The notes below the pieces were generated by a model. That model did no database searches, was not told the origin of the DNA, and was given only the letters and a program-made list of their open reading frames with translations. Positions 62,994-64,000 of a stretch of 64,000 bases of DNA are shown one piece after another. The stretch is taken from positions 62,001 to 126,000 of the forward strand of contig DASXIN010000023.1 in assembly GCA_036497945.1 (NCBI GenBank). The letters are read 5' to 3'. Positions within the stretch are counted from its first letter, which is position 1. Every line of letters begins with the position of its first letter. The stretch is from RYN-230 sp036497945. GTDB lineage: Bacteria > Actinomycetota > Actinomycetes > Streptosporangiales > Streptosporangiaceae. A program made the position numbers and the translations under genes.

Positions 62994-64000
62994 ATGCACC
63001 TGGTCATGATTGGCGGCAGCGACGCCGGGATCAGCGCCGCCTTGAGGGCCCGCGAGCTGGACCCGGCCGCCGACGTCACGGTGGTCTTGGAGGACGCCTA
63101 CCCCAATTTCTCCATCTGCGGCATCCCCTACTACCTGTCCGGCGAGGTGGCGCCGTGGCAGAGCCTGGCCCACCGCAGCGTCGCCGACCTGGAAGCTGCC
63201 GGGATGCGGCTGCGGCTGGATACCACCGCCCGGCGCATCGACGTCCCCGGGCGCAAGCTCCTGGTCACCTTCCCAGGCGGCGGTGAGGAACTGCTCAGCT
63301 ACGACAAGCTCCTCGTCGGTACCGGCGCGGTCCCGGTCCGGCCCCCGATCGGCGGCCTGGCGGGTCTGGGCGCCCTGGGCCCCTCCGATGGGGTGCACCT
63401 ACTGCACTCGATGGGCGACACCTTCGCCGTCATGCAAACCCTGGAGCAGGCCGCGCCCGGCACCGCGGTGATCGTCGGTGCCGGGTACATCGGCCTGGAG
63501 ATGGCCGACGCCCTGACCGTCCGCGGGCTGGCCGTCACCCAGATGGAACAGTTGCCTGAGGTGCTGCCCACCGTCGACCCCCAGCTGGGCGCCTTGGTGC
63601 ATGCCGAACTGGCCGCCCGTGGCGTGGAGGTACTCACGGGCACAACCGTCCAGGCGATCAGCAAAGCCCCGCCGGGCGCAGCTGGGCGGCTGCAGGTCCA
63701 GGCGACCGCGGCTGACGGCTCCACAGTGACCCGCGCGGCTGACATGATGCTGGTCGTCGTCGGGGTGCGGCCCGAGACCACCCTGGCCGCCGACGCCGGG
63801 GCCGCCCTCGGCGTTAAGGGCGCGATCGCGGTCGACCCCGGCATGCACACCAACCTGCCCGATGTTTTCGCCGCCGGGGACTGCGTGATCACCCACCACC
63901 GGCTACTCGGCGAGACTTACCTGCCGCTGGGCACCACCGCGCACAAGCAGGGCCGGGTCGCTGGGGAGAACGCCCTCGGCGGGCACCGGGAGTTCGCGGG
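62994..64000 (+). CDS. FAD/NAD(P)-disulfide oxidoreductase (CoA-disulfide-reductase-like), cut by window edge
   Basis: At least 335 residues. The FAD loop is LVMIGGSDAGISAALRA and the redox cysteine is in YPNFSICGIPYYLSGE, the single-Cys motif of CoA-disulfide reductase/NADH oxidase enzymes. The NADH loop is VIVGAGYIGLEMADAL and the second FAD segment is DVFAAGDCVIT. ATG has GGGAG upstream. In this place it may keep a thiol pool reduced for arsenate reduction, or act on an organoarsenical; this is inference from context. The C-terminal dimerisation domain lies beyond position 64000. Confidence 0.9.
   Translation, partial: MHLVMIGGSDAGISAALRARELDPAADVTVVLEDAYPNFSICGIPYYLSGEVAPWQSLAHRSVADLEAAGMRLRLDTTARRIDVPGRKLLVTFPGGGEELLSYDKLLVGTGAVPVRPPIGGLAGLGALGPSDGVHLLHSMGDTFAVMQTLEQAAPGTAVIVGAGYIGLEMADALTVRGLAVTQMEQLPEVLPTVDPQLGALVHAELAARGVEVLTGTTVQAISKAPPGAAGRLQVQATAADGSTVTRAADMMLVVVGVRPETTLAADAGAALGVKGAIAVDPGMHTNLPDVFAAGDCVITHHRLLGETYLPLGTTAHKQGRVAGENALGGHREFA

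Overview
This is a 64 kb stretch of very GC-rich actinobacterial chromosome. The high GC, frequent GTG starts, 4-nt stop/start overlaps and several lineage markers point to a filamentous or Streptosporangiales/Streptomyces-like actinomycete. The markers are BldC, Rex with its operator, MurT/GatD, the tiny bS22-type ribosomal protein, UdgB and F420/PPOX-type oxidoreductases. The species cannot be named from the sequence. Most of the window is core chromosome with no transposase, integrase, prophage or CRISPR array. LAYOUT: 1-13 kb holds a partial threonine ammonia-lyase, an AAA ATPase/VWA pair, two small membrane proteins, a transsulfuration block (cystathionine gamma-synthase and cystathionine beta-synthase flanking a Tat-exported DyP-like protein), a thiolase, a DUF4287 protein and a PPOX oxidoreductase. 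At 13.4 kb there is a tRNA-like gene with an odd anticodon loop. From 13.6 to 23.5 kb a long leftward run carries mfd, a SurA-like lipoprotein, mazG, eno, ftsB, DUF501, ppx and udgB. From 23.6 to 30 kb come a methyltransferase-like protein, an APS kinase with a degenerate sulfurylase domain, a second threonine dehydratase homologue, bldC and a putative lethal-factor-type metalloprotease. From 30 to 34 kb lies a cytochrome c maturation set (resA, resB, ccsB) with a histidine phosphatase. From 35 to 45 kb lies a heme block (hemL, a Prim-Pol protein, hemB, hemD, hemC, hemA and rex behind a clear Rex operator), then a glutaredoxin and a membrane-ABM fusion. From 45 to 52 kb lie a HAD phosphatase, an acyltransferase, bS22, a small HTH protein, acuC-like, proC, proline dehydrogenase, ygfZ and a Fur-family regulator. 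From 52 to 57 kb lie a sigma-like protein without region 2, an orphan 12-codon ORF behind a very strong Shine-Dalgarno sequence, a nitrobindin, DsrE, and the gatD/murT cell-wall amidation pair. From 57.4 to 61.3 kb lie two overlapping membrane-anchored VirD4/TraG-like proteins that have lost a recognisable Walker A motif. From 61.4 kb to the end lies an arsenic-type island (ArsR-arsenate reductase fusion, aquaglyceroporin, FAD/CoA-disulfide-reductase-like enzyme). HOW THE GENES WORK TOGETHER: Rex senses NADH/NAD+ and probably controls the overlapping heme operon, whose product feeds the nearby cytochrome c maturation genes. CGS and CBS move sulfur between cysteine, cystathionine and homocysteine. 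MurT and GatD form one enzyme. The divergent arsenic genes share a control region with two ArsR-like sites. BEST LEADS for something undescribed are the degenerate VirD4-like pair, the Tat-exported DyP-like protein inside the transsulfuration block, the class I tRNA with a UAA-positioned anticodon, the orphan leader ORF, and a dispersed ~95-bp hairpin-ended repeat present three times.
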